DNA of 64,000 nt from Vigna angularis (lineage: Eukaryota > Streptophyta > Magnoliopsida > Fabales > Fabaceae): contig NC_068976.1 in NCBI RefSeq assembly GCF_016808095.1, positions 1,880,001 to 1,944,000 of the forward strand, written 5' to 3'. Shown piece after piece: positions 34,012-45,239 of this stretch (the first letter of the stretch is position 1; each line of letters opens with the position of its first letter). The notes under the pieces were generated by a model, which was not told the DNA's origin, made no database searches, and saw only the letters and a program-made list of their open reading frames with translations. The translations under genes and the position numbers were made by a program.

Positions 34012-35356
34012 TGTTAAGACCTCGGCAAGTGTACCGAATCGTATTAAGTAATAATAAATGGTAAGACCAAGTATCGTTTCCCAAAAGACTAACGACACTA
34101 GACAGTCATGTGATTACTCAACTAATTAAGACTTTGAAGAACAATTTAGGGTTTCAAATGCAAAACAAGAAAGTAAATATGAATGCAATTTTGATCAATT
34201 GAAGAGAAATGTAAAAGTGAATGATGATGTTGGTATTATGATATGAAGATGTTGTTGGGGTTTAGATTTCACCTAATCACTCTCATGCATATATGAATTA
34301 TTCTTCTTTATTAATTGTTAATGTTACTTTCTAAAGTACTTAGAACCTGATGTCTCGGCGAAAAAAGCCTATCCTTAATTACTAGTTTACAATGTCTTCT
34401 CTCCCTAATAATTAATTATGCATTACGAACAAAAGCTTAAGACAACCAAGCGTTCTATCCCTATGTCTAGGCAATAGTTCCCATGGGAGAAAATTCTCCA
34501 GTTCTAGGTTTCTCCGTATGTGTCCGTATCAAAGAAAACCAATAATCATGCCATGAATGAGTTAAACATAACAAGCATTGAGCAAAGGAGAATAACCCTA
34601 ACAATTAATAAAAGAAGCATAAATAAGCTGGAATCAATTCAAATACATGAGAGTTCAGTGTTTACATCTTCCCCAACAACAAGTTGAATTTAGTTTCCTC
34701 GTGTCATGGAGAAACTAGATTAACAATGAAATGAGAATGAAAGATAAACCCTAAAAACTGAATAGGAGAGCTTCCGCATCCAATTCTGCCTCTAGAGAGT
34801 TGAAAATATTTGAATTTGCGTCCCTTCTATCAAAAGATACTCCCTCTAGGACGTCGAAGTCCTTAAATAGGGCTGAATTGGATCATGGACCAACGTCGTC
34901 AGCGCTCAACGCCCCTCCTTAGGGCGCCTAGGCGAGCTTGCAAGAGAAAATGGTGTTCAACGCCCCCAAGAAGGGCGCAAGAGCAAGCAACGGTGCTCGA
35001 AGGCTGACGCTCAGTGTCCTTGAAAGGGCGCCCAAGCGTGGTTACGAAACTTCCAGCGCTAAGAGCCCTAGAAAAGGGCGCCCAAGCGTGATTGCGACCG
35101 TCTGCAGCCTTCTCTTCTGGTGCTCTTTCTGTCCTTTCTGGATTTCAACTTCTAGACATTTTAACTCCTCTTCCAATTCATCCCAATTTCCCTACAAAAT
35201 CAAGGAAATTTAGTGATAAAATCTTCAAGTATAACCTCAACTCTCTTATTCATCAAATTAAGTTAAAAACAAGAGAACAAGCAAGCTTCTAAGTCAAAAA
35301 GGGTTGATTTAGTATTACAGTTGTATATTAGATAATAGTATTTTTAACCGTTATCA
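34012..35356 (-). repeat. 5' LTR 'C' of the gag-protease element
   Basis: 1345 bp, plus strand TGTTAAGACCTCGGCAAGTG to ...TTTTTAACCGTTATCA. GC-rich GGGCGCC-type repeats at about 34900-35100. The coding strand carries a CTATTTAAGGACTT promoter-like box near 34865. Confidence 0.88.
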
Positions 35357-35690
35357 ATGTGTAGAATAGATTATTACATCATGTTTCCTAAGATATAATG
35401 CTTTGCAAAAGGTATGCGTTGCTTGATCATGCATCGGATTTGAAACGCACAAATGCAAATATCGAATGTCGGTAGCCGATGTAGCAGTATCGATTTTATG
35501 TCATTATTTTTTTTATTTTTAATAAGATTTTATTGTTTTAATTAAGTTTTTTATATTTTAATTAATTAGTTTATATTTTAAATGCCAAAGTTGAGTTGTA
35601 ATTTCTGTTTGATAGTCAAATTTTTTATATTTTAATTTTTGTTGTTTTCAATTATTTTATGTTTTTATTTGTGTTTCTGCTGAAATGGGA
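35357..35690. other. Unassigned AT-rich DNA
   Basis: T-rich stretches and no feature that I can assign. Confidence 0.35.
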
Positions 35691-36150
35691 CGAGGATAAC
35701 CGCCTGTCTGAAAGTCTCGTGTGCCAAATGTCCTCCTTTCTCCTCGCTCCAGATAATCGATCGGTGTAGGGGGTGACATGCAGAACACACTTTGATGCTC
35801 AAGTCAGAATTTTTCTATGTAGGCTTTTAGTAACTCAATAGTGACTAAAAGGTGAGTTTACCACAACATTAAACTCTTATTTATAGAGTTCATAAAAGTC
35901 TGATCAATTGATTTACCTTTTAATGGTCATTTAATACCTATAATAACCAGTCATCACTAGCCGTTACCGTATTGATTGCACTTTAACTGCACATAACTAT
36001 TGTTTGGACCGAGCGGCTGAGAGGCTTCTTCCTGCACATTGACCGCTTGGTCCTTTCAAGCCAGTAGATCATCGTACCCGATCGGTCGGCTATAAGCCCA
36101 TAGTAACATAGGCCTCCCAAGCCCTAGCAAAATCTTAGATATTGCGTAGG
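35690..36150 (-). repeat. Tat-like 3' LTR remnant
   Basis: Resembles, in minus orientation, the small LTRs at 53.0 and 56.9 kb. It has a GATGCTCAAGTCAGA block and a CTCTATAAATAAGAG promoter box on the minus strand (about 35872-35887). The purine run GGGGGAACT on the minus strand at about 36152-36160 would be its polypurine tract. The outer boundary is approximate. Confidence 0.45.
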
Positions 36151-36685
36151 GTATACCAAGTTCCCCCAATCGGTAAAGGAATTTACCTAAGTTTCCAAAG
36201 GTCATGAAGATTCACACAACGACATGTCCCCTTAGGCTCTGCAGAAAGGCGGGAAACCGCTTGTCCGTTCGGTCCATTAGACTAACGGGTACCCATACAA
36301 TACACAAGTTCCCCAAGTCCAAGCACACTCTTTATTGTAAAAAGTGTGCAGGGCTTATTGTAGGTTTAAGAAAAGCCGCGTACATGGTTTTAGGGAGTTC
36401 GCACTTCCCTAAGTCGAGGAAACTCAGGTGAGAGTTACGAAAACGTTCCTTACCGAGCGGTAGACTCTAGGCGTTGACTTGGAATGTTCCCTAAGTAAAA
36501 AATGTTAAGGTGAGAGCTACGGAAGTGTTCCTCACCGTTCGGGGGACCCTAGGCGTTCACTTGGAACGTTCCCTAGGTTTGAATGATTCAGGTGAGAGCT
36601 ACGATAGCGTTCCTCACCGAACGGTGGTGGGAACTCCGTAAACGTTCCTAATCGAACGGTGGACACTAGGATTTCACTTGGAACG
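36150..36685 (-). repeat. Tat-like 3' untranslated region with ~85-95 bp tandem units
   Basis: Three diverged tandem units between about 36427 and 36680 share GGTGAGAGCTACG, then CGTTCCTCACCGAACGGTGG, then CTAGGCGTTCACTTGGAACG. The array breaks off where the SIRE-like LTR begins. Confidence 0.6.
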
Positions 36686-38304
36686 TGTTACCAATGAGAA
36701 GCATTGGTGTATTGAAGACATTGATTTTGATGATGTTACAAAGTGAAGAATATGAAGACCCTTGTTGCATTAAGCTTAAAAGCATTCTTGTATGTTGGTC
36801 TGCGAGGAAAGGGAACAAGAGCTCAGATGTTAACCAAACAGTGTATAACAGTTTAAGACCAAATGGTCTCTAACAAACAAAGACCAAACGCGATTAAAAA
36901 CCGAACGGCTACAATCAGATCAAGGTCGAACATTGTTCATGGCCGAACACAGCTAAAAGATCAAACAACATATAAAAGTTGAAAGCTGAACAACGTACAA
37001 TAGTTAAAGGGTGAACACTATTCAAGACCGAACGATCATCATAAGTTGAAGACCGAACGGTAGAATCAAAAATGCTGAACGACATATAACATATCAGGGC
37101 CAAACACAGTTGAAGGCTGAACAAAACTAAAGGACCGAATGATCACTAATAGGTGGAGGCCGAACATAGGCTAAACACATGCCAAATAGTTAATTACCAA
37201 ATGCTGTCGAACACAAGCCGAACATAGTTATGGACCGAACGACTTTGTAAAGAAGTCGAACAATATTGAGTCCAAAGTAGAATAAAATGAAGTGTTCGAA
37301 GGTATACGAGAATTAAGTCGGGCGGTGGAAAGCTGTATGAGAGAAGAAGGTAACCGAACGGTATAGGGTTGTGAGTGATCGAACCGAACGATGGAAGGCA
37401 GTAAGGAATCAAGCCGAGTGGTGGAGAGCTATGAGACCAAGCAAGGAATGACCGAGACTGAGCAGTTAGCATCGAACGTTAGAAAGCTGAGGAACCGAGC
37501 CGAATGACAGAAGGTGATAAGGGGTTGAACCGAACGATAGAAGGTTGTGAGGAATCAAAACCGAGCGGCAGAAGGTGATGAACTCGAGCCGATCGGTTGA
37601 TGAGTTAAATATCCTAACCAGTCCATGTCTCGCATATAATCCATTATTACTTACAATAATCAATTATCACTGGCAGTTGTAATGGGTCTTTTCATTTTCA
37701 GACCAGTAAATTATAAATCTCTTTTCCAGAACCTTCAAAGAAAAATAACTTTTCATTTTGAGAGTATTAGAGCTTTGTGCCTAAGAGAAGCTCTCTGAGA
37801 GTGAAAAGGGAACTTTGTGAATTTGAGAATACAGTAAAATCTGAGGAAGTTCTCAAGTGCTAGTTCTTGCTCTTGTCAAGTCTTATGAATAGGAGAAGCT
37901 CGCACTTTATGTGTTAAAGGTCGGAGCGGTTCTCTTCAAGTTGGCAGAGTTGTTGCTTTCGGTTCGTGTGTCGAAGGAAGGTGTTCTCGTTTCTTAATCT
38001 TTTTTTGAAATCTTGTAATATGTACAAACAATATTTTAGTGAAAAGGTTAATCACTACTTATAGTGATTAACGACCGGACGTAGAATCTTTTGATTCGAA
38101 CCAGGATAAAAATTAGTTGTGTGATTTTTTCTACTCCTTACACTCTTATATTTTATGCTCATCAACTGTTTGATAAAAAGTTTATAAGACAATTAAAGGA
38201 ATCATTTTTAAAATTGACTGAACAAGCTCTTTGATTTTAACAATCTGTATCGTACTCTGTTTTAATATTTCCACTGCATAAAATCGGTACCGGTTGTTAC
38301 AACA
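36686..38304 (+). repeat. 5' LTR of a SIRE/Maximus-like Copia element
   Basis: Begins TGTTACCAATGAGAAGCATT, followed by a GACATTGATTTTGATGATG phrase typical of SIRE LTRs, and ends ACCGGTTGTTACAACA next to a PBS. The 1.6-kb length fits SIRE. Its middle (about 36880-37610) is filled with scattered GACCGAACGG-type motifs. Confidence 0.72.
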
Positions 38305-38306
38305 AT

Positions 38307-38317
38307 TGGTATCAGAG
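38307..38317 (+). other. Primer-binding site of the SIRE-like element
   Basis: TGGTATCAGAG, complementary to the 3' end of initiator tRNA-Met, two bases after the LTR. Confidence 0.85.
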
Positions 38318-38349
38318 ATTGCTTTGATATTCTTTCAAATTTTTCAAAA

Positions 38350-40030
38350 TTGGCCGGTCATCAAAATCAAGTATATACCGAAGGTGCTACCATCAACAGA
38401 CTACCACTTTTTGTTGGTGATAATTATGCCTTCTAGAAAGTGAGAATGAAAATATTTATGGGGTCAGTTGATAGAGGCATCTAGGAAGTTGTACTAAATG
38501 GTCCTTATATTTCAAAAATTATTGTTGATGGTGTAGATGTAGAAAAACTATACTTTAACTAGACTGCTGAGGAAAACATAAGAGCCTAATTTGATATTAA
38601 GGCCCGTAATATTATTTCATCTGTTGTTGTACTTGACGAGTTCTATAGAATATCAGTTTGTAAGACAACACGAGAAATGTGGGAAGTCCTCAGAGTCACA
38701 CATGAGGTACTGATGATGTGAAACGCACAAGGAAGAACACGTTCATCCAAGAGTATGAGATGTTCAGGATGCAGCCTAGTGAAAATATTTCAGATGTCCA
38801 AAAGCACTTCACTCATATTGTAAACCATTTGATAGGGTTAGGTAAGACTTTTGATACTGGTGAATTAAATGTAAAAATTTTGAAATCATTGGACAGGTCT
38901 TGGCAACCAAAGGTGACTGCCATCTCGGAATCTCAAAATCTCTCTCAAATGTCAATGGCAATATTGTTTGGAAAGCTTCGTGAGCACGAGCTTGAGTTGA
39001 ATAGATTAGCGAAAGAGGATCAAAGAAGGAAGAAGACTCTTGCCTTCAAGTCTGAAATAGCTAAGGGAAAAAGTTCAAGAAGAACTGAGGATGATGACTC
39101 TGAAGATGAGAAAAACATGAGCCTCATGATAAAGAAATTTGCAAAATCCATTAGAACAAAAGGAAAGGATAAATACCATGGAGAAAGAGAAGAAACTCAA
39201 GGATCTCCATCAAGCATCAAGTGTTATAGATGTGGAGAAAGAGGACATGTAAAGACTGACTGTCCAAAAAGCAAAAGAAGTGAAGAAAAGAAGGAAAATA
39301 AATTTCCCAAGAAGAAGAAGGCTTACATTGCTTAGGAAGAAAATGCTTCTAGTACTTCAAGCTCAAGTGTGTTAGATGAGGAAGAAAATTTGTGTTTAAT
39401 GGCAGACTCAGAAGATGCTGGAAGTCAAGTAAGTGATTATAGCTTTGAGTCTAGTGAATTAGATTTACAAAAAGTTTTCTTTGAATTGATGAATGAATCT
39501 GAAAAACTTGATGCTGCTCATAAAAAGATAAAGAAAGAACATAATGAATTAAAATTGAAATATGAAAAAGCATTAGATGAAGAAGTAGTTTTAAAGAAAT
39601 AAAGTTAGTAATCTTGAAACTAAATTGTCTGAGTCTATTGCAAATGAACAACATGTTGAATGTTTATCTTGTAAGACTCATATGTTTGATATTGACATAC
39701 TTGAGAACTTACTTGCTAAAGCAACCAAGTATAACTCATATGCTCTAACTAGCTTTAAAAGAAATAATTTTAAAAATAAAAGCATGCATCAACATAAGAA
39801 ACCGCTAGGTAAGAGAATCCGTAGGGTATGAGTTGAAAAAGGAACTGTTTGTTATAGAGATTTAAATATTGTCACATGTTTTTTATTGTATGAAAAAGGG
39901 ACATACTTCTAACAAATGTAGAATCAAACATTTTGATGTTCCTAATGGAAAATATGCTTGGATTCCTATTATAAAGTAATTTGTCTTTAACCTTAAAGGA
40001 CCCAAATGAGATTATGGGGACCAAAAACTC
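38350..40030 (+). pseudogene. gag: SIRE-like Copia gag (truncated element)
   Basis: The gag frame starts at a TTG where ATG is expected (38350) and continues with INRLPLFVGDNYAF. Three TAG codons (near 38437, 38485 and 38560), one TAA and a frameshift before 38718 interrupt the first third. From 38718 to 39335 the frame is open, with RMQPSENISDVQKHF, ILKSLDRSWQPKVTAI and a CCHC knuckle CYRCGERGHVKTDC (39222-39263), then a Lys-rich tail. A coiled-coil-like part follows (39369-39831), then a second knuckle-like CMKKGHTSNKC and a linker KHFDVPNGKYAWIPI typical of SIRE. Protease and pol are absent, so the element stops near 40.1 kb. Confidence 0.8.
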
Positions 40031-40349
40031 TATTGCTTTGTTTTGCAAGATAAGTTTTCAAAAGGATAAGAGAGCTCTATGGTATTCTGCTTTTGAAATT
40101 GATGCTCCAGGTCAGGGAGTAACTCCATCAAGTGGTATCCAAAGCCTTGGTTAGAGCACCACGTGATTGAGCTAAGTGTTGTTTAAACTGTGTTGTTGCA
40201 TTGTGTTTTGCTTGTCTTTTTATATTTTTTTCTCACATTATGGACTAGAATTAGTGATTCTGAATACATTGAACTCAATCGTAACAATTATGTTTACTTC
40301 GTGATTAGATACAAACAAAAGAATACACTTCGTTGTAATGCAAACAAAC
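40031..40349. other. Unassigned spacer between two retroelement remnants
   Basis: Possibly the decayed end of the SIRE-like element. No domain was recognised. Confidence 0.35.
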
Positions 40350-40404
40350 TGTTAGGTTCTTTTATTTAAAGAATCGAACATCAGTTTCTATTCTCCCACT
40401 CCAC

Positions 40405-41864
40405 TTAACAGTGAAGCTAACCAAGTCACTCCTAATATTACATCCACACTGCCTAACTCAAAGAGATACAATTTATTTAGGACTTCCAAACCGTCTAATT
40501 TTACGGAGACTTCTGTTCAATACCCACTGGTCACTTTCTTTTGCCCATCTCCCAAACACACTTTATAAGGACGTGTGTCGGTGCTTTCCAAACCCAATTC
40601 TTTCACCAATTGGGTGGATGAAAACTATGACTAGCTCCACTGTCAATTAACACCAGAATTCTCCTCCCCTTCATCCAGCCTTGCAGCTTCATTGTATTAG
40701 ATTGCGTAAGTCCTCCGGCAAACAATTCCGACAGTTCCATCGTTGTTTGTTCCATCTCGGCGTTCTCCTCTGTTTCGTCTTCTCCATCCTCCTCCGCTAA
40801 TATCATGACCCGCATGCTTCTCTCTGCACAACGATGACCAGGACTATAAGGTTCGCCACAGTGGAAGCAACGTCCTTCTTCGCGCCTCTTAATGTATTCG
40901 GGATAAGGCAAGGTCCTTACTCCTCTTCCTTGAGCATTCCCGCCTTCGCTACTGCCTGCTCGGGAGACTAAATTGCTGGAAACGTCTTCTTTCTTCATTC
41001 CCGATCCGCCACCGGCGTTCAACGACCCCTCCGTCAACCCGCGGTAGGTTTCCGTCCTCGCGACAGTACCTGAACTCGGGGCATATCTTCCCCAAGTCGT
41101 CCCTCCTTTTCCTCCCGTTCCGCTATTACCTCGCGATACAGCTCCCGCCTGCTCGACATCGCTAGCTCGCTTCATCGCTGTCAACAGATCGCATGGATCG
41201 TGAGGCCTCACTAGATTTCTCAATCCTTCCTGTAATCCAGCAAAAAAATATCCCAATAATATTCCTCCTTTACTCTAGCTGCTTGTGCCACCAGGAATTC
41301 GAACTCCTGTATATATTCGTTGACATTTCCCCTTTGTCGCACGGCGGCCAATTTCTCATAAACGGAACCCCTGTTTAATCCCCCAAACCTCCGCATCAAG
41401 GCAGCAGTGAACATGCTCCAAGTTGGGTGACTGGTCTTCTTCCTCCAGAAGCGAAACCAATAACTAGCACCTCCCTCCATACAGATGTATACCAACTTCA
41501 TCTTCTCCCTCTCCGTTACGTTCTGGAGATCAAAAAATTTCTCAGCCTTTGCTATCCAGCCCATGGGATCCGTTCCTTCGAACGTTGGTAGTTCAACGCA
41601 TTTCATCCAGCTTCGATGCACGTCTCCTCCATCATCTTCCGCTTCGTCCTCCGAACTTTCTGGTGGTCGTCGTTCATGTTCATCGTTGATGGAATCGCGA
41701 CTTCCTTCAGAATTCCGATCATGGTTCCTGGAGCGTCGTCCTGAACTTCGCTGAAACGAGAGAGTCATCGCTCGCATCCCCGCCTTCAATTCCTCTAGGG
41801 TTGACTCTATCGCAACCATCCGTCCCAATATCCTTCCTTCTAGTGCATTTAGTTTCCCTTCCAT
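40405..41864 (-). pseudogene. gag: Gypsy/chromovirus gag-protease, frameshifted
   Basis: Coding order: an acidic/basic N-terminus from about 41864 (MEGKLNALEGRILGRMVAIE); the gag core PTFEGTDPMGWIAKAEKFFD, then ASYWFRFWRKKTSHPTW and AVRQRGNVNEYIQEFE; a frameshift near 41240 with a break before GYFFAGLQEGLRNLVRPHDP; a CCHC knuckle CFHCGEPYSPGHRC (about 40880-40840); and protease VLIDSGASHSF (about 40640). After a further frameshift the protease continues as ELGLESTDTRPYKVCLGDGQ to DVILGVTWLASL. Local GC content is well above the surroundings. No RT follows. Confidence 0.82.
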
Positions 41865-41924
41865 TATTCTTCTTTGCTACGGTTCCTCCTTGCTCGCTCC
41901 TCTTCCCTCCGAAGAGATCCGACA

Positions 41925-42260
41925 GGTCAGACCAAATTCTTTTATTCAAAGAACCGAACAACTACTTTTATTCTCACTCACACACTCAATAGAAGAAAAG
42001 AAACTGTATGTATGTGTATTTTTATTTCCTCTGTAATGTGTAGAAAGAAAAATACAAGTATAGATTTCCCCCAAGGAAGCCTCCCTTCCTCCACTGGCCA
42101 AGAGGTCTAGTCTAAACCCAAAATAATATCCGATTCCCTCCACAACAACTCAGCTTTTATTTTATACTCTCTCTCTCCCCCTAACAAACTAACAACCTTT
42201 CCTGCTATTTACTTCCCTCCCTTTTTATTCCTTCTTACATAAACTTGCAACTTCCTAACA
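41925..42260 (-). repeat. 5' LTR of the chromovirus-like remnant
   Basis: About 335 bp ending TCCTAACA on the plus strand. It lies only about 260 bp from the stop codon of the coiled-coil gene, so it may overlap that gene's 3' untranslated region or polyadenylation zone. Confidence 0.6.
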
Positions 42261-42517
42261 AACTTGATGATGTACAGAAATATATTCAAGCCATCAGTGT
42301 TTATTATACTTTTTCTCAGTCATAAATGCCAATAAAATTGAATATTGAATAGCAAATACATTTTAACAATTAGCTAGTATTCAGAAAGTTACATATCATC
42401 AGTTCAACCATTAAGAATATGGCATCGACTAACCAAAACCCCTATCATCAGAACTTTGAATTGAAGAAACTGTCAGGCCTGTCTGTTAATGAGACATTAG
42501 TCACTTTGATTTTTTAT

Positions 42518-45102
42518 TCATGCTGCAAATTCTGGGAGTTTATTTCCCAAAGGTGACAAGGGTGTTCTTGCTGAGTCTACTAAATCTTCAAAATCAATCT
42601 TTCTCCCCATTGGGCTACTCGTCTTGCGACTAGACTTTCTCTTGTTTGACTGCAAAAACAAAAATAATCAAATTAATAAAGAAGCATCCATTTGTTACAT
42701 GTCAAGTGCTTCTCATATTATACAAAGATAAAATAAGTTTTTGGAGCTACATGTAACAAATAGGGCAATTATAAGCAAAGAAAGACTGTTTTCTATCACC
42801 TTCACAGATGCGCTGCCGGTATGGGTATGGGTATGGCTATGGCCATGTTTACTATCAGAACCGCTATGGCTCCTTTCCATGCATCGCTTGGCCAATCTTT
42901 TATTCTCGTAATGCAACACGCTATTTTCCTCAAACAATAATTTGACCTATGGTATACCAAGTCAAGTTAGTTATTTCTTATGTTCATTAACAATCTGAAA
43001 ATCGGAAAGGTCCACGAAAGAAATCCTAACCTCATCTTCAGCTCTGTGAAGATTAACCCTTAGATTTTCTTTATCATTTTCTAGAGATTTGACTTCAGCA
43101 ACAAGACCCAAAACTCTTTGTGTTGATGGCTTCAAACTAGCAAATCCATAATAGAAAATCAGTATGAATTGATAACATGAAAACATACTGATACTATGGT
43201 TTAACCAGACTCACCAGTTCCAGGTTGTCAGCAACTTCTTACACTGATCATTTTCACTATTTGAATTCAAGAATGCAAATGTAGAAGACTCATCCGCAGT
43301 AGTAACTGTTGCCAAAAGGGAGTCAAGCAATTTTTCTTCATCGAGTGTTCCGGAAGAAGAATCAACCTTCAATAGAAAGTAAAAATATTATTCATTAACA
43401 TTCATGACCAAAGGACTAAAATTTGGGAAAGGCTTGAAAGCCATTACCATTTCACAGATAAGAAAATAGAGAAAAACAAAGAAACTATAAACAAGTGAGC
43501 GTGCCTGTCTGCCAGTAACTAGTCCAAATTCAGTAATATGGTTTTTAACTTAGCAATTAGCAACACCATTGTACCACACGTACATCGTAGATATACTGAA
43601 CGAGAATTCCAGATTATTTGAACAGGGTATATTGCGGCCACAAGCAATGGAAAATTATTTCAATTTCCATGATATCAAATTCCAGGCCTCTTTCCACAAC
43701 AGATTTACTTTTATAATAATTACTTAAAAAAATCGTATAATTGAATGACCGAACTAATCATTAAACATAAACTAGTTTACGTTTGTTTCCATCATAGAAA
43801 TAACATTAACTTCTTTTGAACAGGGTATATTGCGGCCACAAGCAATGAAAAATTATTTCAATTTCCATGATATCAAATTCCAGGCCTCTTTCCTTTAGCT
43901 TAATAGAAACACCACCAAATTCAAACTTCAATCTAGTTCAGCACATGTACCTAGACTGTAAATAAACTGACAATTGCAAAACAATGAGTAAAATAAGTTC
44001 CAAAGTTCCTCCTGACAGATTTCACATAATCAAGTTTCAATCCCCTTCCCATCGGATATCATTCAATAATGCTCTCAAACAGTTCGCATTGGCTTTTTGC
44101 ATAAGAAACCAAACAAAATCTACAGATGAAATGATTTCAACTAAAAATTTATATACACACACACACACACACACGCACAAACACATAAACAGAAATTCCA
44201 ACGAATCACCTGCAACATACAAAAATTATTAGGTGGCGCAAGCCCACCAAGTATGGTCTTAGTAACTTGGGTTCACAATAACCCACATACTCGATAAATC
44301 AACTAAGCTAGACTCAGGAACCGTGTGATTACGAAACATCTAATAATCTCTCCACACACTGGGACAGCCTTTTCTGCACTGAATTCATCTACCCTTAATG
44401 TAAACATCACAGTATACACAGAAACCCTTCCACATTACCAATATGGAAAAGTCTCGGTTACTTTTGTGAACCATATAAATATAAATTAGACACAAGGAAT
44501 AATCGTAGATGAGAAATCAAACAATAAAGACAAAAGAAAAACTATACCGACTCGTTTTGCTGTTTGTATTCGTTCAATTGACGCTCCAACAGACACAAAT
44601 CTCGTTCCAATTCGCAAGCCCGAGCGTGAGCCACCTGCGCGCGTTCATCAGCCTCGTTCCCAAACTCCATCAACGCTTCCCTGTCGTGGTCGTAGAGGGC
44701 GCATTCCCGTTCCAATTTCACGCACTGCTCCACCAGTCTCTCACACTCCGCCGCCAACTTCTGATTCTCCTCAACGAACCTCTTCATCGCTTGCGCGTTC
44801 ATGGTCGCCTCATTCTGCTCAAAACAAAACACTCCATAAATAAAAAAATAAAAATTAATCAATTAATTGCAAACAATTATCGTGGAAGCAAAACAGAAAA
44901 GATTACAAACTCTAGCGAGTTCGATGAGATCGTCTTTCTCCTTGAGTTTGGCGAGGAGAAAGAGGCGTTGCTGGCGGAGTTGGCGCCGCAACTCTTCGGA
45001 GGCTTGAAGCTTTGTGAGGAGGGTTTGATCCGATACGGGAAGACCCACAATGTGGTTGATGGATTCCTTGATGTAACAATCGATGTGTGGAGGAAGATCC
45101 AT
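42518..45102 (-). CDS. Conserved plant coiled-coil protein, 331 residues, six exons
   Basis: Exons (minus strand): 45102-44911, 44814-44548, 43366-43215, 43136-43031, 42946-42800 and 42649-42518. All introns are GT...AG, phases match, and the total is 996 bp including TGA. The protein starts MDLPPHIDCYIKESINHIVG. Residues 25-150 form heptad-rich coiled coils (KLQASEELRRQLRQQRLFLL; FVEENQKLAAECERLVEQC; EFGNEADERAQ). Exon 3 is acidic (LDEEKLLDSLLATV). Exon 4 has KPSTQRVLGLVAEVK, and exon 5 has LLFEENSVLHYENKRL. A His-rich stretch HGHSHTHTHTG (about 273-283) precedes a basic, Ser-rich tail (NKRKSSRKTSS), possibly nuclear-localising. I recall uncharacterised single-copy homologues in other land plants with the same block order, but no function. 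Codons look intact, so it is probably expressed. Intron 2 (1.18 kb) contains a duplicated block and a (CA)n tract. Confidence 0.87.
43619..43896. repeat. Direct duplication inside intron 2 of the coiled-coil gene
   Basis: A segment of about 77 bp starting GAACAGGGTATATTGCGGCC and ending CAGGCCTCTTTCC occurs at 43619-43696 and again at 43818-43896 with one or two differences. The near-identity indicates a recent duplication. Confidence 0.85.
44154..44176. repeat. (AC)n microsatellite
   Basis: About 11 AC dinucleotides followed by GCACAAACAC, in intron 2. Confidence 0.9.
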
Positions 45103-45239
45103 TGTTGTTGCTCAAAGTCAAAGGTAGGGTTGCGATTAAGGAAGAAAGTGATGCCACCAAAACCCCAATATTTAAGAATGGGCTATTGTGAATTCGAAAG
45201 GGTTTAATTGAAATTTTGGTAGCCGTTGGGAGATTCAAA

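Larger units (their letters stand above)
28949..35356 (-). mobile_element. Athila-like element with gag-protease only
   Basis: 5' LTR C (34012-35356), a tRNA-Asp-type PBS, a decayed gag-protease region (33900-31288), a 3' untranslated region (31240-29963) and 3' LTR D (28949-29962). LTR D lacks about 335 bp at its outer end, where LTR E abuts it. LTRs C and D are roughly 94% identical in the stretch I compared. The internal region is only about 4 kb and has no RT, RNase H or integrase, so this is a non-autonomous derivative. Confidence 0.82.
40350..42260 (-). mobile_element. Chromovirus-like (Tekay-type) Gypsy remnant: 5' LTR, gag, protease, LTR end
   Basis: The 5' LTR on the minus strand begins TGTTAGGAAGTTGCAAGTTT at 42260 and ends near 41925. 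Gag and protease follow. The protease then runs directly into about 55 bp matching the last part of the LTR (40350-40405; compare TGTTCGATTCTTTAAATAAA with TGTTCGGTTCTTTGAATAAA). Everything from RT through most of the 3' LTR is missing. No clear target-site duplication was read. Confidence 0.72.
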
